Shown piece after piece: positions 29,561-39,271 of a stretch of 64,000 nucleotides of DNA. Source of the stretch: an uncultured Clostridia bacterium (GTDB lineage: Bacteria; Bacillota; Clostridia; Christensenellales; Borkfalkiaceae); NCBI GenBank assembly GCA_947627575.1, contig CANQWN010000007.1, forward strand, positions 45,909-109,908, read 5' to 3'. The notes below the pieces were generated by a model. It searched no databases. It was not told the DNA's origin and saw only the letters and a program-made list of their open reading frames with translations. Each line of letters begins with the position of its first letter. Position 1 is the stretch's first letter. The translations under genes were made by a program, and so were the position numbers.

Positions 29561-29660
29561 TTTTCTCTCCTTGAGGGATTTAACCCTTTTACAGTATGCC
29601 GCTTATGAAAAAATATATAAGTGGAAAGAATTAGTATGCCCCCCAAACCCCGAAAGCGTG

Positions 29661-29689
29661 TTGACATAAAGCGGATTATGGGGTATAAT
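29661..29689 (+). promoter_or_regulatory. Perfect sigma-A promoter of YitT-family gene
   Basis: TTGACA-N17-TATAAT, 6 nt before ATG at 29696. Confidence 0.85.
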
Positions 29690-29695
29690 TCGGGT

Positions 29696-30586
29696 ATGGA
29701 AAGGAGCAAATCTATAAAAAAATTTCTCTTTAAATATGCCGTTATAACGCTTGGCTGTATAATCTATTCCGTGGGCGTGGCTATGTTTTTGGACGTAGCC
29801 GACCTTGCCGCGGGCGGCGTTACGGGCATAGCGATATTTTTAAACTACCTGATACCCAAATTGGATACGGGCATACTTATAATAATCATCAATGTCCCGC
29901 TGTTTATCCTCGGCGCGATATTCTTCGGCAGAAATTTTGCGCTGTCCACAATGTTTTCCACACTGCTTTCCTCGGGACTGATAGAGCTGTGGCATTACGT
30001 GCTTAAAGATTTTTTGCCGTTTACCGACGAATTGCTTATTTCCGCCGTGATAGGCGGCGGCGCGTTCGGCATGGGGCTGGGCATAATTTTCCGTATGGGC
30101 AGTTCCACCGGCGGCACGGACGTGATTGTAAAAATACTGCACAAAAAGTTCCGCTTTATAAAGACGGGCGTAATTTCAATGATTATCGATATTACGATAG
30201 TTTGCATTTCCGCCATAATTTACAGGAACTTCGAGCGGACTTTTTACACCGTCGTTTCGATTATTATCTTCACCCTGATGTTCGACTTTATGCTTTACGG
30301 CGGAAACACCGCGAAGTTCACCTATATAATTACCGACGAGCAAAAATCGGAAGAGATAATAAAGAAGATTTTAGAGGACCTGAACGTGGGCGCGACGTAT
30401 GTGGACGGCAAGGGCGGCTACACCAAAAACGGCAGAAGAATAATTATGTGCGCCATCAAAAATATGCTTTACCCCCGCCTGCGGGACGCGGTTTACGAGA
30501 TCGACCCGGACGCGTTTATGATAGTAACTTCCGCAAAGGAAATTTACGGCGAGGGCTACAAAACCCACAGCGACGGCGATTTATAA
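29696..30586 (+). CDS. YitT family membrane protein (DUF161 + DUF2179)
   Basis: MERSKSIKKFLFKYAVITLGCIIYSVGVAMFLDVADLAAGGVTGIAIFL; C-terminal DUF2179-like domain; start set downstream of promoter. Confidence 0.9.
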   Translation: MERSKSIKKFLFKYAVITLGCIIYSVGVAMFLDVADLAAGGVTGIAIFLNYLIPKLDTGILIIIINVPLFILGAIFFGRNFALSTMFSTLLSSGLIELWHYVLKDFLPFTDELLISAVIGGGAFGMGLGIIFRMGSSTGGTDVIVKILHKKFRFIKTGVISMIIDITIVCISAIIYRNFERTFYTVVSIIIFTLMFDFMLYGGNTAKFTYIITDEQKSEEIIKKILEDLNVGATYVDGKGGYTKNGRRIIMCAIKNMLYPRLRDAVYEIDPDAFMIVTSAKEIYGEGYKTHSDGDL

Positions 30587-30644
30587 CATATATCCATAAT
30601 ATGACGGGCGTCCGCGCGGTAACCGCGCGGACGCCCCTATTTTT

Positions 30645-31241
30645 TCAGCTTAAATTTCTCAATTGAAGGCGCAGAAGATTGTTCTCGTCCGTAAGTTTTT
30701 TCACCACCGCCAAAAGGCGCTTGTTTTCGTCTTTAAGCGATTTTGCAAGCCTGTCGTAAAGCCCGTTTATTTCCTCTTCCAGCTTCTTTCTCATTCCGTC
30801 CGCGCCGTCTATCCCGCACTCGCGCATAAGCCGCTCTATACGCTCGGGCTGTTTTGTAAGCACGTTGCGGTATTTGTTCTGATAGCGCAACATAAGTTTA
30901 TCGTCCCCCTCCGAAAGGTTAAGCACGGCTTTGCGCACGGATACGCCCTTGCTTTTTTGTTCGAGTACGGCTTTAAGCATTTCGTCCGTCTCGCTTTCGG
31001 AAAAGGGCACTATTTTGCCCGCCTGCAAGCCCGTGCCCTGCAAAATTTTTTTCACCCTGTCGTCGTCGCGGCTTTTAAGCAGGGCGTAATAGTAATTGCG
31101 CACGCTGCCCTTCGCCCTGCCCGTCTTTTCGGCGTAGCTTGCAAACAAGCCGGAAAGGGTTTTGCCCGCGTTCCTGCCCGTGCATATATATCTTACAAGG
31201 CTTTTTGCCTCTTCCTCGGTGTAACCGTTTATTTTGTTCAT
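30645..31241 (-). CDS. Hypothetical protein, probably DNA-binding, C-terminal coiled coil
   Basis: N-terminal helical region (GYTEEEAKSLVRYI), C-terminal coiled coil. Confidence 0.65.
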   Translation of the reverse strand: MNKINGYTEEEAKSLVRYICTGRNAGKTLSGLFASYAEKTGRAKGSVRNYYYALLKSRDDDRVKKILQGTGLQAGKIVPFSESETDEMLKAVLEQKSKGVSVRKAVLNLSEGDDKLMLRYQNKYRNVLTKQPERIERLMRECGIDGADGMRKKLEEEINGLYDRLAKSLKDENKRLLAVVKKLTDENNLLRLQLRNLS

Positions 31242-31365
31242 ATTGTTTCCTCCACACCGAATATTGACATAATTTTTTGAGTTTATACATTTAATGTAAC
31301 CTCTTTTTGCGGGCGCGCAAAAAAAATGCGGCGGAAGCGTTTGCGCTTCCGCCGCACATAGACAA

Positions 31366-32613
31366 TCATCCTGCGGCTGTTTTGCGGGCGTAAGCTACGC
31401 CGTAATCGCTTTCCAACACGGATTTTGCATACTTCCCGTATTTTTTGCGATAGGTTTTGCACGCCCACAAATACTTCCGATATTCTGTGCTTTCCCTGAA
31501 ATATTGCTCTTCCTCGGCAATAAAGTTTTCGCCGTACGAGGACAGCTTCCCGCCTCTATAATCCGCGTAAAGATATTCCTTCATCCCGTTTGTCTTTATC
31601 AGCCCGGCTATAAACAGGGGCAAAAATACGGGCATAGACGCGGAAAATATTATCCCGATTACAGCCGCCGCGGTGCAACCCGCAAGGTTTATCTCTTCCG
31701 CGCGTTTATGGCGTTCTTCCGCCAGAAATATCACGGGCAAGGACAGCAAAATTATCGCAAACGCCGCCAACGGATAAAACGCCGCGTATATCGGCTTTAT
31801 CAGATATAAAAGCGCGGGCAAAGCGGAAAGCAAAGGTATTTCGCATACAAAGCACATCATAGCCCGCTTCAATTTGAGAAACGCGCTTACTTTTGCATAG
31901 GTTTCGCCCATTTCGGGCGCAAGAACAACGGCGGGTTCGTCGGGCTTGCCTGCAGGCAGGGACGGTTTGAGATAAATAGTTCTTTCGGTAACATATCTGC
32001 CGTCCGAAAAAGATATGTACGAAACCGTCAGCCTGAAAACTTTTACGGCAGCCCACATTCCGAATATGCCCAACGTAACGTTTGTAAGAAAACTCCACAG
32101 CAAACATTTGAGGAAGAACCTGTTTTCATCCCCGTCAAGCCGAAGCGCAACGCCGTTTATATAGGTATGTTTGCAAAACCACATCGTGCGCTCGTACCGT
32201 ATCAGCGGGGAAGCTATGCCCAGCGTAATCAGATAAACGAGGTTGCACAGGCAATTTACGCCTATAAGTTTATACCACTTTATATCCGCGCCGGAAACGA
32301 AATCCATCCTGTCCTCCGCGTGGACGCCCGCCGCTTCCCACCTGATAAGCTCTACCTGCATCTTTACGACGTAATATATCCCCAAAGTAAGCAGGGAAAG
32401 CGCGTACATTACAAGGAAACGCCCGTAAAATTCCTCTGCGCTGCCCGTAAATTTAAGTTGTTGCCCGTTGACGACGGTATGCTTGGTCTGCCAGCGCAGA
32501 TATACGGCTTGCATCGCCGGATAGGCAAAGCCCAACGACAATATTATTACTATATCTTTAAGCAAATTAAAGAAATAATAGGCGAAAACTCCTCCGTTAA
32601 ATTCAGACTTCAA
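31366..32613 (-). CDS. DUF898 (YjgN-like) multi-TM membrane protein
   Basis: YLRWQTKHTVVNGQQLKFTGSAEEFYGRFLVMYALSLLTLGIYYV. Confidence 0.75.
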   Translation of the reverse strand: MKSEFNGGVFAYYFFNLLKDIVIILSLGFAYPAMQAVYLRWQTKHTVVNGQQLKFTGSAEEFYGRFLVMYALSLLTLGIYYVVKMQVELIRWEAAGVHAEDRMDFVSGADIKWYKLIGVNCLCNLVYLITLGIASPLIRYERTMWFCKHTYINGVALRLDGDENRFFLKCLLWSFLTNVTLGIFGMWAAVKVFRLTVSYISFSDGRYVTERTIYLKPSLPAGKPDEPAVVLAPEMGETYAKVSAFLKLKRAMMCFVCEIPLLSALPALLYLIKPIYAAFYPLAAFAIILLSLPVIFLAEERHKRAEEINLAGCTAAAVIGIIFSASMPVFLPLFIAGLIKTNGMKEYLYADYRGGKLSSYGENFIAEEEQYFRESTEYRKYLWACKTYRKKYGKYAKSVLESDYGVAYARKTAAG

Positions 32614-32641
32614 AATATTTTCCTCCTTATGTGCTAACTAT

Positions 32642-32693
32642 ATTATATTTAGGCAATGCCTAAATGTCAAGTATTTTTTAGGCAATGCTTAAT
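32642..32693. promoter_or_regulatory. Promoter with palindromic operator in spacer, plus second operator copy
   Basis: Minus-strand TTGACA-TTTAGGCATTGCCTAAA-TATAAT (32642-32670); second copy TTTAGGCAATGCTTAAT at 32677-32693. Confidence 0.85.
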
Positions 32694-32704
32694 AAAATAT
32701 AGTT

Positions 32705-32941
32705 ATGGCAGACTTACTATCCTATAAAATAAGTGAAAACATAAGGCGGGAGATAGAGTCCTCGGGGAAAAGCAAATCCGAAATAGCGAAGGCGCTGGGA
32801 ATTTCCAACCCCACCGTATCGCAATACTGTTCGGGGCGGGCGCAACCTACGCTTGCCACTTTGTCGAAGCTGTGCAACTTTCTCGATTGCTCTGCGGACG
32901 ACATATTGGAAGTTAATCCCAACAAATACGGCGGCGAATAG
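32705..32941 (+). CDS. XRE-family HTH transcriptional regulator
   Basis: SGKSKSEIAKALGISNPTVSQYCSGRAQPTLATLSKLCNFLDCSADDIL. Confidence 0.9.
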   Translation: MADLLSYKISENIRREIESSGKSKSEIAKALGISNPTVSQYCSGRAQPTLATLSKLCNFLDCSADDILEVNPNKYGGE

Positions 32942-33057
32942 CGGTTGCGCGCCGCAAGGTTTATCCGCGGCGGGATAATTTAACTATAATCTTCCCTGCA
33001 CACCTTAATCAGACATAATTTTTTAAAACTTCTCATAAATAATTAAAAAGGTGTGTA

Positions 33058-33984
33058 ATGAGAGTTTATTTTTTATCCTGCAAGCCCGCCGCGCTGAAAC
33101 TGAACGGGCTTTACGTGGGCACGATAGACGGCTTTGAGAGAAGTTTGGAACTTGACCCCGCCGACAGGGTGCTGGCGGAAGTTGTTCCCGGGGAAAATTT
33201 ACAGCCGGTAAATTTTTTTATAGACGAAAAATTTTTTGCCGCCCCGCCGGACTTTGCCGACGTATATCTTATGGAGGGCGACGCGCTTATCTACCTGCGG
33301 GTTTACGGCAACAAAGAACCGGACATAAAGGTGATAATGCAGACGAGGTTTTGCGGAAACCTTGTTACGGTATTTTCGCAGGGGAGCGTATATCTTTCGG
33401 TGGAAGGGGCGCAATATACCCTTACGCCCATATACCGCGGGTTTGCGGATTGCCGCGCGGAACAGGTTGAAATAGGCGGCTTGCCCGCGCTTATCCTACG
33501 CGGCGACGGGTGCGCGATTATACTTTCCGAAAGCGGGAAAATAATCTTTTCCAACCGCGCGGAAAGCGTTTCGGCGGGGGAAAAGCTGAAAGTGCGCGTC
33601 GCATTTGAAACCTGCACCGCCGCCTACGCCGAATGTGAATACGCCTACGACGGGGAAAAGCTGACGCTTGTTTGCGGGCGCACGGAGGAAACCCGCCCGC
33701 CCGAAAAAAGCATAATGCATTTCGCGTTTTTTGAATCGGTGCTATGCCGCGGAGACTGCCGCAAATATCTGCACGCGGACATAGCGGGCAGGGCGAAAGA
33801 AATTTCCGGCTATCTCGGCAATTTTGTGGGCGTTACCGTCCCCACGGAAAAATTTTATCTTAAACACGGGGATATACCCGCCGCGGGGTTGGTTTATCCC
33901 AAATCCGCAAATCTGTATGAAGTGAAATATTTCGGCGTAACTTACAAAGAGGATAAAATAGACAATATATATCCCGTAATTTAG
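33058..33984 (+). CDS. Hypothetical protein
   Basis: 308 aa with SD AGGTGTG; no recognised family. Confidence 0.7.
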   Translation: MRVYFLSCKPAALKLNGLYVGTIDGFERSLELDPADRVLAEVVPGENLQPVNFFIDEKFFAAPPDFADVYLMEGDALIYLRVYGNKEPDIKVIMQTRFCGNLVTVFSQGSVYLSVEGAQYTLTPIYRGFADCRAEQVEIGGLPALILRGDGCAIILSESGKIIFSNRAESVSAGEKLKVRVAFETCTAAYAECEYAYDGEKLTLVCGRTEETRPPEKSIMHFAFFESVLCRGDCRKYLHADIAGRAKEISGYLGNFVGVTVPTEKFYLKHGDIPAAGLVYPKSANLYEVKYFGVTYKEDKIDNIYPVI

Positions 33985-33995
33985 ACCAACGTAAA

Positions 33996-34024
33996 AAAAA
34001 CCGCCCATACGGGCGGTTTTTTAT
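33996..34024. terminator. Bidirectional terminator
   Basis: AAAAAAACCGCCC-ATAC-GGGCGGTTTTTT between convergent genes. Confidence 0.85.
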
Positions 34025-35547
34025 CTGTAAACGCCGTTGCGGCGGCGACATTCGGCAAGCTGTAATTCGGCAAGCTCCCTTTCGGTGGGCGGCAAAGTTA
34101 TCTCTCCGCGCTCGTATTGGCGCTGTTTATATGCAAACTGCTTTTTATAGCTGTATACGGTGACGGGCAAAAATATCAAAGCCGCGCCTATTTCCGCTAT
34201 CGGATAGGCGAACCATACCCCTTTAAGCCCGTAAAGGTTATTCAGAAGTATGGCAAACGGTATGAGGAACAGCAACTGCCTGCACAGAGAGAACAGCAAC
34301 GACGAGACGGGGCGGTTTACCGCTTGCAGGGCGTTGATTGCCGTAACCGAAAACGCCGCGGGCATAAAGGCTATGCATATGACCCTGAACGCGTATGCCC
34401 CGTCGGAGATGACGGAGGGGTTGGACGTCATTATCCTCATAATGTATTCCGGCACGGTGAGGAAAAGTATCATACCCAAAGTTAATATCGCAAGCGATAT
34501 CGTAAACGCCCATTTGAAAGTGGAATTAAAGCGTTTTTTAAGGTTTGCGCCGTAGTTATAGCTCATTATGGGCATCGCGCCCTGCATAAGCCCGAAAGTG
34601 GGCATAAACACGAAAGACTGTATTTTGAAATATGCGGAAAGCACGAATATGCCGTTGCCTTTAAGTATTTTGTTAAGCATTATTGTTATGCACGCGCCTA
34701 TGGCGTTCATTATAAACGCGGGCGCGCCCACTTTTATTATGCTTAAAAAATAATCGGCGCGCGGGCGATAGCCCTTCAAGGACAAACTTACGTCCTGTTT
34801 TTTGACGAAGAACATACTTATAGTGAATATCGCGGCGAACCACTGCCCCACTATCGTGGCAATTATCGCGCCCAGCACGCCCATCTTAAAGCCGAGGATA
34901 AGCGTTGCGTCGAGGACGATATTGGTGCATGCGCCGATAAGCTGGCTTATCATCGGCACGCGCATATTGCCCGTAGCCTGCAAAATGCGGTTGCAGGTTA
35001 TTTCAAGCAAACTGCCCAAACTGCACGACATATATATCGCAAGATATATCGTGCCCTGCGTGTTTACGTATTTTACGTCGGATATGTTGTTCTCTTCCTT
35101 GGCGAACGCGGCGATAAAGGGCTTTGATACGGTAAAAGCAAGCACAAGCATCACAAGCCACGCGATAACCGCCATAATTACGGCTGTTTTTGCCGCCTGA
35201 TTGGCTTTTGCGCGGTTGCCCTCGCCCAACTTGCGCGAAACGTACGCGTTTGCGCCCACGCCTATGCCTATCGCCACCGCCACCACTATCAGCGTCATAG
35301 GATAGGCTATCGAAACGGCGGTAAAGCTGTCGTCGCCGAGGTTCAAACCCGTATAACTTACGTTTGTTTGCCTTATGTTGGATACGAAAACGGAATCCAC
35401 CACGTTGTACAGCGACTGCACAAGCATCGAAATTATCGCCGGCAGAGACATCGAAATAAGCAAACGGCTTATCTTTTCGTTGCGCATTTTATCCGAGCGC
35501 ATCTTTCCGCCCGAAACTTTTGTGTTTGGCATAAATTTCCCTTTCAA
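34021..35547 (-). CDS. MATE family efflux transporter
   Basis: ISRLLISMSLPAIISMLVQSLYNVVDSVFV; 12 TM. Confidence 0.93.
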   Translation of the reverse strand: MKGKFMPNTKVSGGKMRSDKMRNEKISRLLISMSLPAIISMLVQSLYNVVDSVFVSNIRQTNVSYTGLNLGDDSFTAVSIAYPMTLIVVAVAIGIGVGANAYVSRKLGEGNRAKANQAAKTAVIMAVIAWLVMLVLAFTVSKPFIAAFAKEENNISDVKYVNTQGTIYLAIYMSCSLGSLLEITCNRILQATGNMRVPMISQLIGACTNIVLDATLILGFKMGVLGAIIATIVGQWFAAIFTISMFFVKKQDVSLSLKGYRPRADYFLSIIKVGAPAFIMNAIGACITIMLNKILKGNGIFVLSAYFKIQSFVFMPTFGLMQGAMPIMSYNYGANLKKRFNSTFKWAFTISLAILTLGMILFLTVPEYIMRIMTSNPSVISDGAYAFRVICIAFMPAAFSVTAINALQAVNRPVSSLLFSLCRQLLFLIPFAILLNNLYGLKGVWFAYPIAEIGAALIFLPVTVYSYKKQFAYKQRQYERGEITLPPTERELAELQLAECRRRNGVYR

Positions 35548-35594
35548 TCAAAATGCGCACCCTTGCCGGGTGCGCACGCTTTTAACTTTGTCAA

Positions 35595-36560
35595 TCAGTA
35601 TTTATTTATCTTTACCGAACGGATTATTATGGGCGAAGCGGTAAGCGTGAAGTCCGCCTCTAAACCGCGTCCGTCCTCTTCGGCAAAGTTATCCAGATTG
35701 TCAACCTGAAAATCCGAAACAGTTGTGGTAAACGACGTGGAAGAGGAATAATTATTCTCGATATAATCGTCTATGGCGTCAAGCAATTGCTCTAATTTGC
35801 CGCGGGCTTCCCCGTTTCTCAACTGTCCGAATACGCAGTATCTGCTTTCGCCGAGATTGCCGGACGAGGAACACTGTATGCTGAATACGCTTGTGGCGCA
35901 ATTGAAACGGTAGTCGTGTTCCATAATTTCGCCGTTCCAATTTTTGATGGCTACCTTTTTATAATCGGTGTCGGTGCCCTTGTCGTAATAATACATTTTA
36001 AGCACGCCGAATTTAGAGGTAAGCGCGCCCTTTTCGATATTGTGGTCGTTATCGCGGAATTCGCCTATAAGCGTGGGCAAAGCGTCCTCTGCGGAAACGG
36101 TTGCATTGCCGTCTTTATCATACACGAGCCGCGAATATACCGAAGGGGTAAGCGCGCCGCTGTTGAACAAATTGTAATACTCTCTTTCCTTGTCGTTTTC
36201 CGTGAGGTATTCTCTCAACGCCGCCGTGGTATACGCGCTTGCGTAATTTTCCGTGGGGGAGCCGCCCTCCTCCGCGGCATAGTTTATGCCGCCGGTGTAC
36301 CATTCGTTAGTTTCGTAATCGTGCACTATCATTCCGTCATAGAAGCCGGAATCGGCAAGCTCGATAAAGTGTTGCACCGTCTGGGGATACATATTTCTGT
36401 AAAGGGTGTACTGGATATCGTAAGTTACTCCCTCGAATTCCACCGAAATGGTGGCGCGGGGATGTTTTGTTGTTATCGTGCAAGCGGAAAGCGCGGCGGT
36501 AACCGCGAATATCGCCGCAAGCGCTAACGTTATGGATATGCGTTTAAGGAATTTAAACAT
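35595..36560 (-). CDS. Peptidyl-prolyl cis-trans isomerase (cyclophilin)-like lipoprotein
   Basis: LSAC lipobox; ISVEFEGVTYDIQYTLYRNMYPQTVQHFIELADSGFYDGMIVHDY. Confidence 0.78.
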   Translation of the reverse strand: MFKFLKRISITLALAAIFAVTAALSACTITTKHPRATISVEFEGVTYDIQYTLYRNMYPQTVQHFIELADSGFYDGMIVHDYETNEWYTGGINYAAEEGGSPTENYASAYTTAALREYLTENDKEREYYNLFNSGALTPSVYSRLVYDKDGNATVSAEDALPTLIGEFRDNDHNIEKGALTSKFGVLKMYYYDKGTDTDYKKVAIKNWNGEIMEHDYRFNCATSVFSIQCSSSGNLGESRYCVFGQLRNGEARGKLEQLLDAIDDYIENNYSSSTSFTTTVSDFQVDNLDNFAEEDGRGLEADFTLTASPIIIRSVKINKY

Positions 36561-36624
36561 ACAACTTCCTGCCGTATTATAGCTATACCATTATATTTTA
36601 CTTTTAAATGTCGAAGTAGTCAAG

Positions 36625-36753
36625 CGATTTTATAACAAAATCGGCGAAATTGCCCCCGCATTGCAATCTGCGGGGGCATATATGCCCTTTGCTCGCCTTT
36701 TACGCAATTTGAAAAGGCGAGCAAAAGGCGGGCGCAATACAATTGCCCCCGCC
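36625..36753. repeat. Array of four hairpins between rplL and PPIase gene
   Basis: CGATTTTAtaaCAAAATCG; GCCCCCGCA-TTGCAATC-TGCGGGGGC; TTTGCTCGCCTTTT-N10-AAAAGGCGAGCAAA; GGCGGGCGCAAT-ACA-ATTGCCCCCGCC. Confidence 0.65.
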
Positions 36754-36773
36754 GTCTTTCACAGTTTTGTAAA

Positions 36774-37154
36774 TTATTCGAGAACTGCGTTTGCGCCTGC
36801 CGCCTTAAGGTCGGCAAGTATCTTTTCTGCGTCTTCCTTGGGAACGTTTTCTTTAAGCACGCCGCCCTTTTCAACGGCGGTTTTCGCTTCAACAAGTCCC
36901 AACCCGGTGAATGCGCGTACAACTTTGATAACGTCGATCTTCTTCGCGCCGGCGTCCTTGAGAACTACGTTGAATTCGGTCTTTTCTTCTGCGGCGGGAG
37001 CAGCCTGCGTTGCGCCTGCTACGGGAGCCGCGGCTACCGCTACGGGAGCGGCTGCGCTTACGCCGAATTCTTCTTCAAGAGCCTTTACAAGTTCGTTCAG
37101 TTCAAGAACGGTTAAACCTTTGATTTCTTCGATAAATTTCTTTACGTCTGCCAT
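36774..37154 (-). CDS. rplL: 50S ribosomal protein L7/L12
   Basis: [38 protein letters not shown]. Confidence 0.96.
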   Translation of the reverse strand: MADVKKFIEEIKGLTVLELNELVKALEEEFGVSAAAPVAVAAAPVAGATQAAPAAEEKTEFNVVLKDAGAKKIDVIKVVRAFTGLGLVEAKTAVEKGGVLKENVPKEDAEKILADLKAAGANAVLE

Positions 37155-37236
37155 TTTTATACCTCGTTTATTTTTATGATTTTATTTTTCAGCGCAGTTG
37201 GGGACGCGCTTCTCCCGTTCTCGCCGTAAAGGCGTT

Positions 37237-37758
37237 TCAGGCTTTGCTTTGCGCAATGCCGTTGAGTACGCGGACGATTCCGCCCAAAAGGTTGGAAAGT
37301 ACGCCCGCAAAGTTTGCGAGAGGCGCTTGCATGGAACCCAGCATCTTTGCAACCAGCTCTTCTCTCGAAGGCATGGTGGCAAGCTCTTTCACGCCGTTTT
37401 TATCCACGTACGCGTTGTCCACCAAAGCGCTTTTAAGGACGATTTTGTCTTCCAGACTTTTCGCCGCTTCCACCATCAGCTTTGCAGCGTTTGTTTCGTC
37501 GCTGCCGAAAGTTATGGCGGTGGGACCGTTGAGATCCGCGTCGAAATCCTTGAAGCCCATATCGTTCAGCGCCTTTCTTACAAGGGTGTTTTTGTAGACC
37601 TTGTACTCGCAACCGGACTGCCTGCACTTGTTGCGAAGTTCGGAAACTTCCGCCACGGTAAGTTTGTTGTAATCAACCAGAACAACCGACTTTGCGTTTT
37701 TAAGTTTTTCCGAAATTTCGGCGACAACTGCTTTTTTAGCTTCGAAATTAGCCGACAC
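37237..37758 (-). CDS. rplJ: 50S ribosomal protein L10
   Basis: SANFEAKKAVVAEISEKLKNAKSVVLVDYNKLTVAEVSELRNKCRQSGCEYKVYKNTL. Confidence 0.95.
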   Translation of the reverse strand: MSANFEAKKAVVAEISEKLKNAKSVVLVDYNKLTVAEVSELRNKCRQSGCEYKVYKNTLVRKALNDMGFKDFDADLNGPTAITFGSDETNAAKLMVEAAKSLEDKIVLKSALVDNAYVDKNGVKELATMPSREELVAKMLGSMQAPLANFAGVLSNLLGGIVRVLNGIAQSKA

Positions 37759-37785
37759 GATGTCACTCCTTTTTATAATAATAAA

Positions 37786-37900
37786 TTTCCCTGCGCCGCA
37801 GGGCGCAGGGAAATTACGGGCTTTTCCGCCTTAAACTTCTTATTCCTGTCACCTGATCGGGAAATTAAGCCTTGCGGCGCCCGACTTCTGCGGTCACAAA
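37786..37900 (-). promoter_or_regulatory. L10 leader with terminator-like hairpin
   Basis: Conserved-looking AGGTGACAGGAATAAGAAG segment and TTTCCCTGCGC-N6-GCGCAGGGAAA hairpin upstream of rplJ. Confidence 0.6.
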
Positions 37901-37961
37901 TAAAATTCTTTTAAAGTATATCCTGCCGCAACGGTTTTGTCAACCGTTTTTGCGGAAAATA

Positions 37962-38651
37962 TCAGGTTTTGTTGTAGTTTACCTTTACGCCCGGACCCAT
38001 AGTTGCCGAAAGCGTAACGCTTTTTATATACTGCCCCTTTGACGTTGAGGGTTTGGCTTTGACTATTGCGTCCATAAGCGCGGTGATATTTTCGGTAAGT
38101 TTTTCCGCGCCGAAGGATTTTTTGCCTACCGGGCAGTGGATGATAGCCGTCTTGTCCAGACGGTATTCCACTTTACCTGCCTTAACTTCCTGAACGGCTT
38201 TTGCCACGTCCATAGTAACGGTGCCGCTTTTGGGGTTGGGCATAAGTCCTTTGGGGCCGAGGATACGGCCTATGCGCCCTACCATACCCATCATATCGGG
38301 GGTGGTAATCATTACGTCGAAATCGAACCAGTTGTCCTTCTGTATTCTCTGAATGGTCTCTTCCGCGCCTACGTAATCCGCGCCTGCGGCAGTAGCCGCG
38401 TCCGCCCTTTCGCCCTTTGCGATTACAAGCACTTTCTTCGTCTTGCCTGTGCCGTTGGGAAGTACCAGCACGCCGCGCACCTGCTGGTCCGCCTGACGGG
38501 GATCCACGCCCAAACGCACGTGTAATTCGATAGTTTCGTCAAAGTTTGCTTTTGCCGTTTCAAGCACTATTTTTGCAGCTTCGGAAAGCTCGTAGGCTTT
38601 GGAACGCTCGTACAGTTTAACGCTTTCAGCGTATTTTTTTGCAACTTTCAT
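37962..38651 (-). CDS. rplA: 50S ribosomal protein L1
   Basis: [32 protein letters not shown]. Confidence 0.96.
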   Translation of the reverse strand: MKVAKKYAESVKLYERSKAYELSEAAKIVLETAKANFDETIELHVRLGVDPRQADQQVRGVLVLPNGTGKTKKVLVIAKGERADAATAAGADYVGAEETIQRIQKDNWFDFDVMITTPDMMGMVGRIGRILGPKGLMPNPKSGTVTMDVAKAVQEVKAGKVEYRLDKTAIIHCPVGKKSFGAEKLTENITALMDAIVKAKPSTSKGQYIKSVTLSATMGPGVKVNYNKT

Positions 38652-38663
38652 CTGCGCCCCTCC

Positions 38664-39089
38664 TTATTCCTCTACCGTAATGCCCATCGAACGGGCAGTG
38701 CCCTTTACCATCTTCTTCGCCGCCTCCAGATCGTGGCAGTTGAGATCGGGCATCTTCGTTTTTGCTATATCTTCCACCTGTGCGCGGGTAAGTTTGCCCA
38801 CCTTGTCCCTGTTGGGACGCGCGCTTGCGGTTTCGATACCCAACGCCTTTTTGATAAGCACGGGCGTAGGGGGAGTTTTGAGGACGAAAGTAAAACTTCT
38901 GTCCTGATAGATAGTTACCACGCAGGGGATTATAAGCCCCGCCTGATTTGCGGTTTTAGCGTTGAATTCCTTGGTAAAGCCGGGTATGTTTATACCGTGG
39001 GGGCCCAACGTAGAACCTACGGGAGGCGCCGGGGTGGCTTTGCCTGCGGGAAGTTGAAGTTTAACAACCGCGGTTACTTTTTTTGCCAT
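38664..39089 (-). CDS. rplK: 50S ribosomal protein L11
   Basis: [38 protein letters not shown]. Confidence 0.97.
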   Translation of the reverse strand: MAKKVTAVVKLQLPAGKATPAPPVGSTLGPHGINIPGFTKEFNAKTANQAGLIIPCVVTIYQDRSFTFVLKTPPTPVLIKKALGIETASARPNRDKVGKLTRAQVEDIAKTKMPDLNCHDLEAAKKMVKGTARSMGITVEE

Positions 39090-39271
39090 ATTTTATACCT
39101 CAAAGTGGTGATAGCGGATACGCCATGAAAAGATTTAACGCATCCTCCCACATTAAAACAATGTTTTGTCTGTGCAAAATACACAAACGGGTTTGCAGAC
39201 GACTAAACTTGCGGGGAAACCCCCGCACGCCGTCTACCTAATTAATTACGCGCACATATACGCGCACGGGC

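Noticed and set aside
36620-36922. 100-aa minus-strand ORF
   Set aside because: Spans hairpin array and out-of-frame rplL; not coding-like
39090-39271. Possible tRNA or ncRNA in the rplK upstream region
   Set aside because: Contains a GCGGGGGTTTCCCCGC hairpin and lies in the r-protein operon leader; better explained as leader/termination signal
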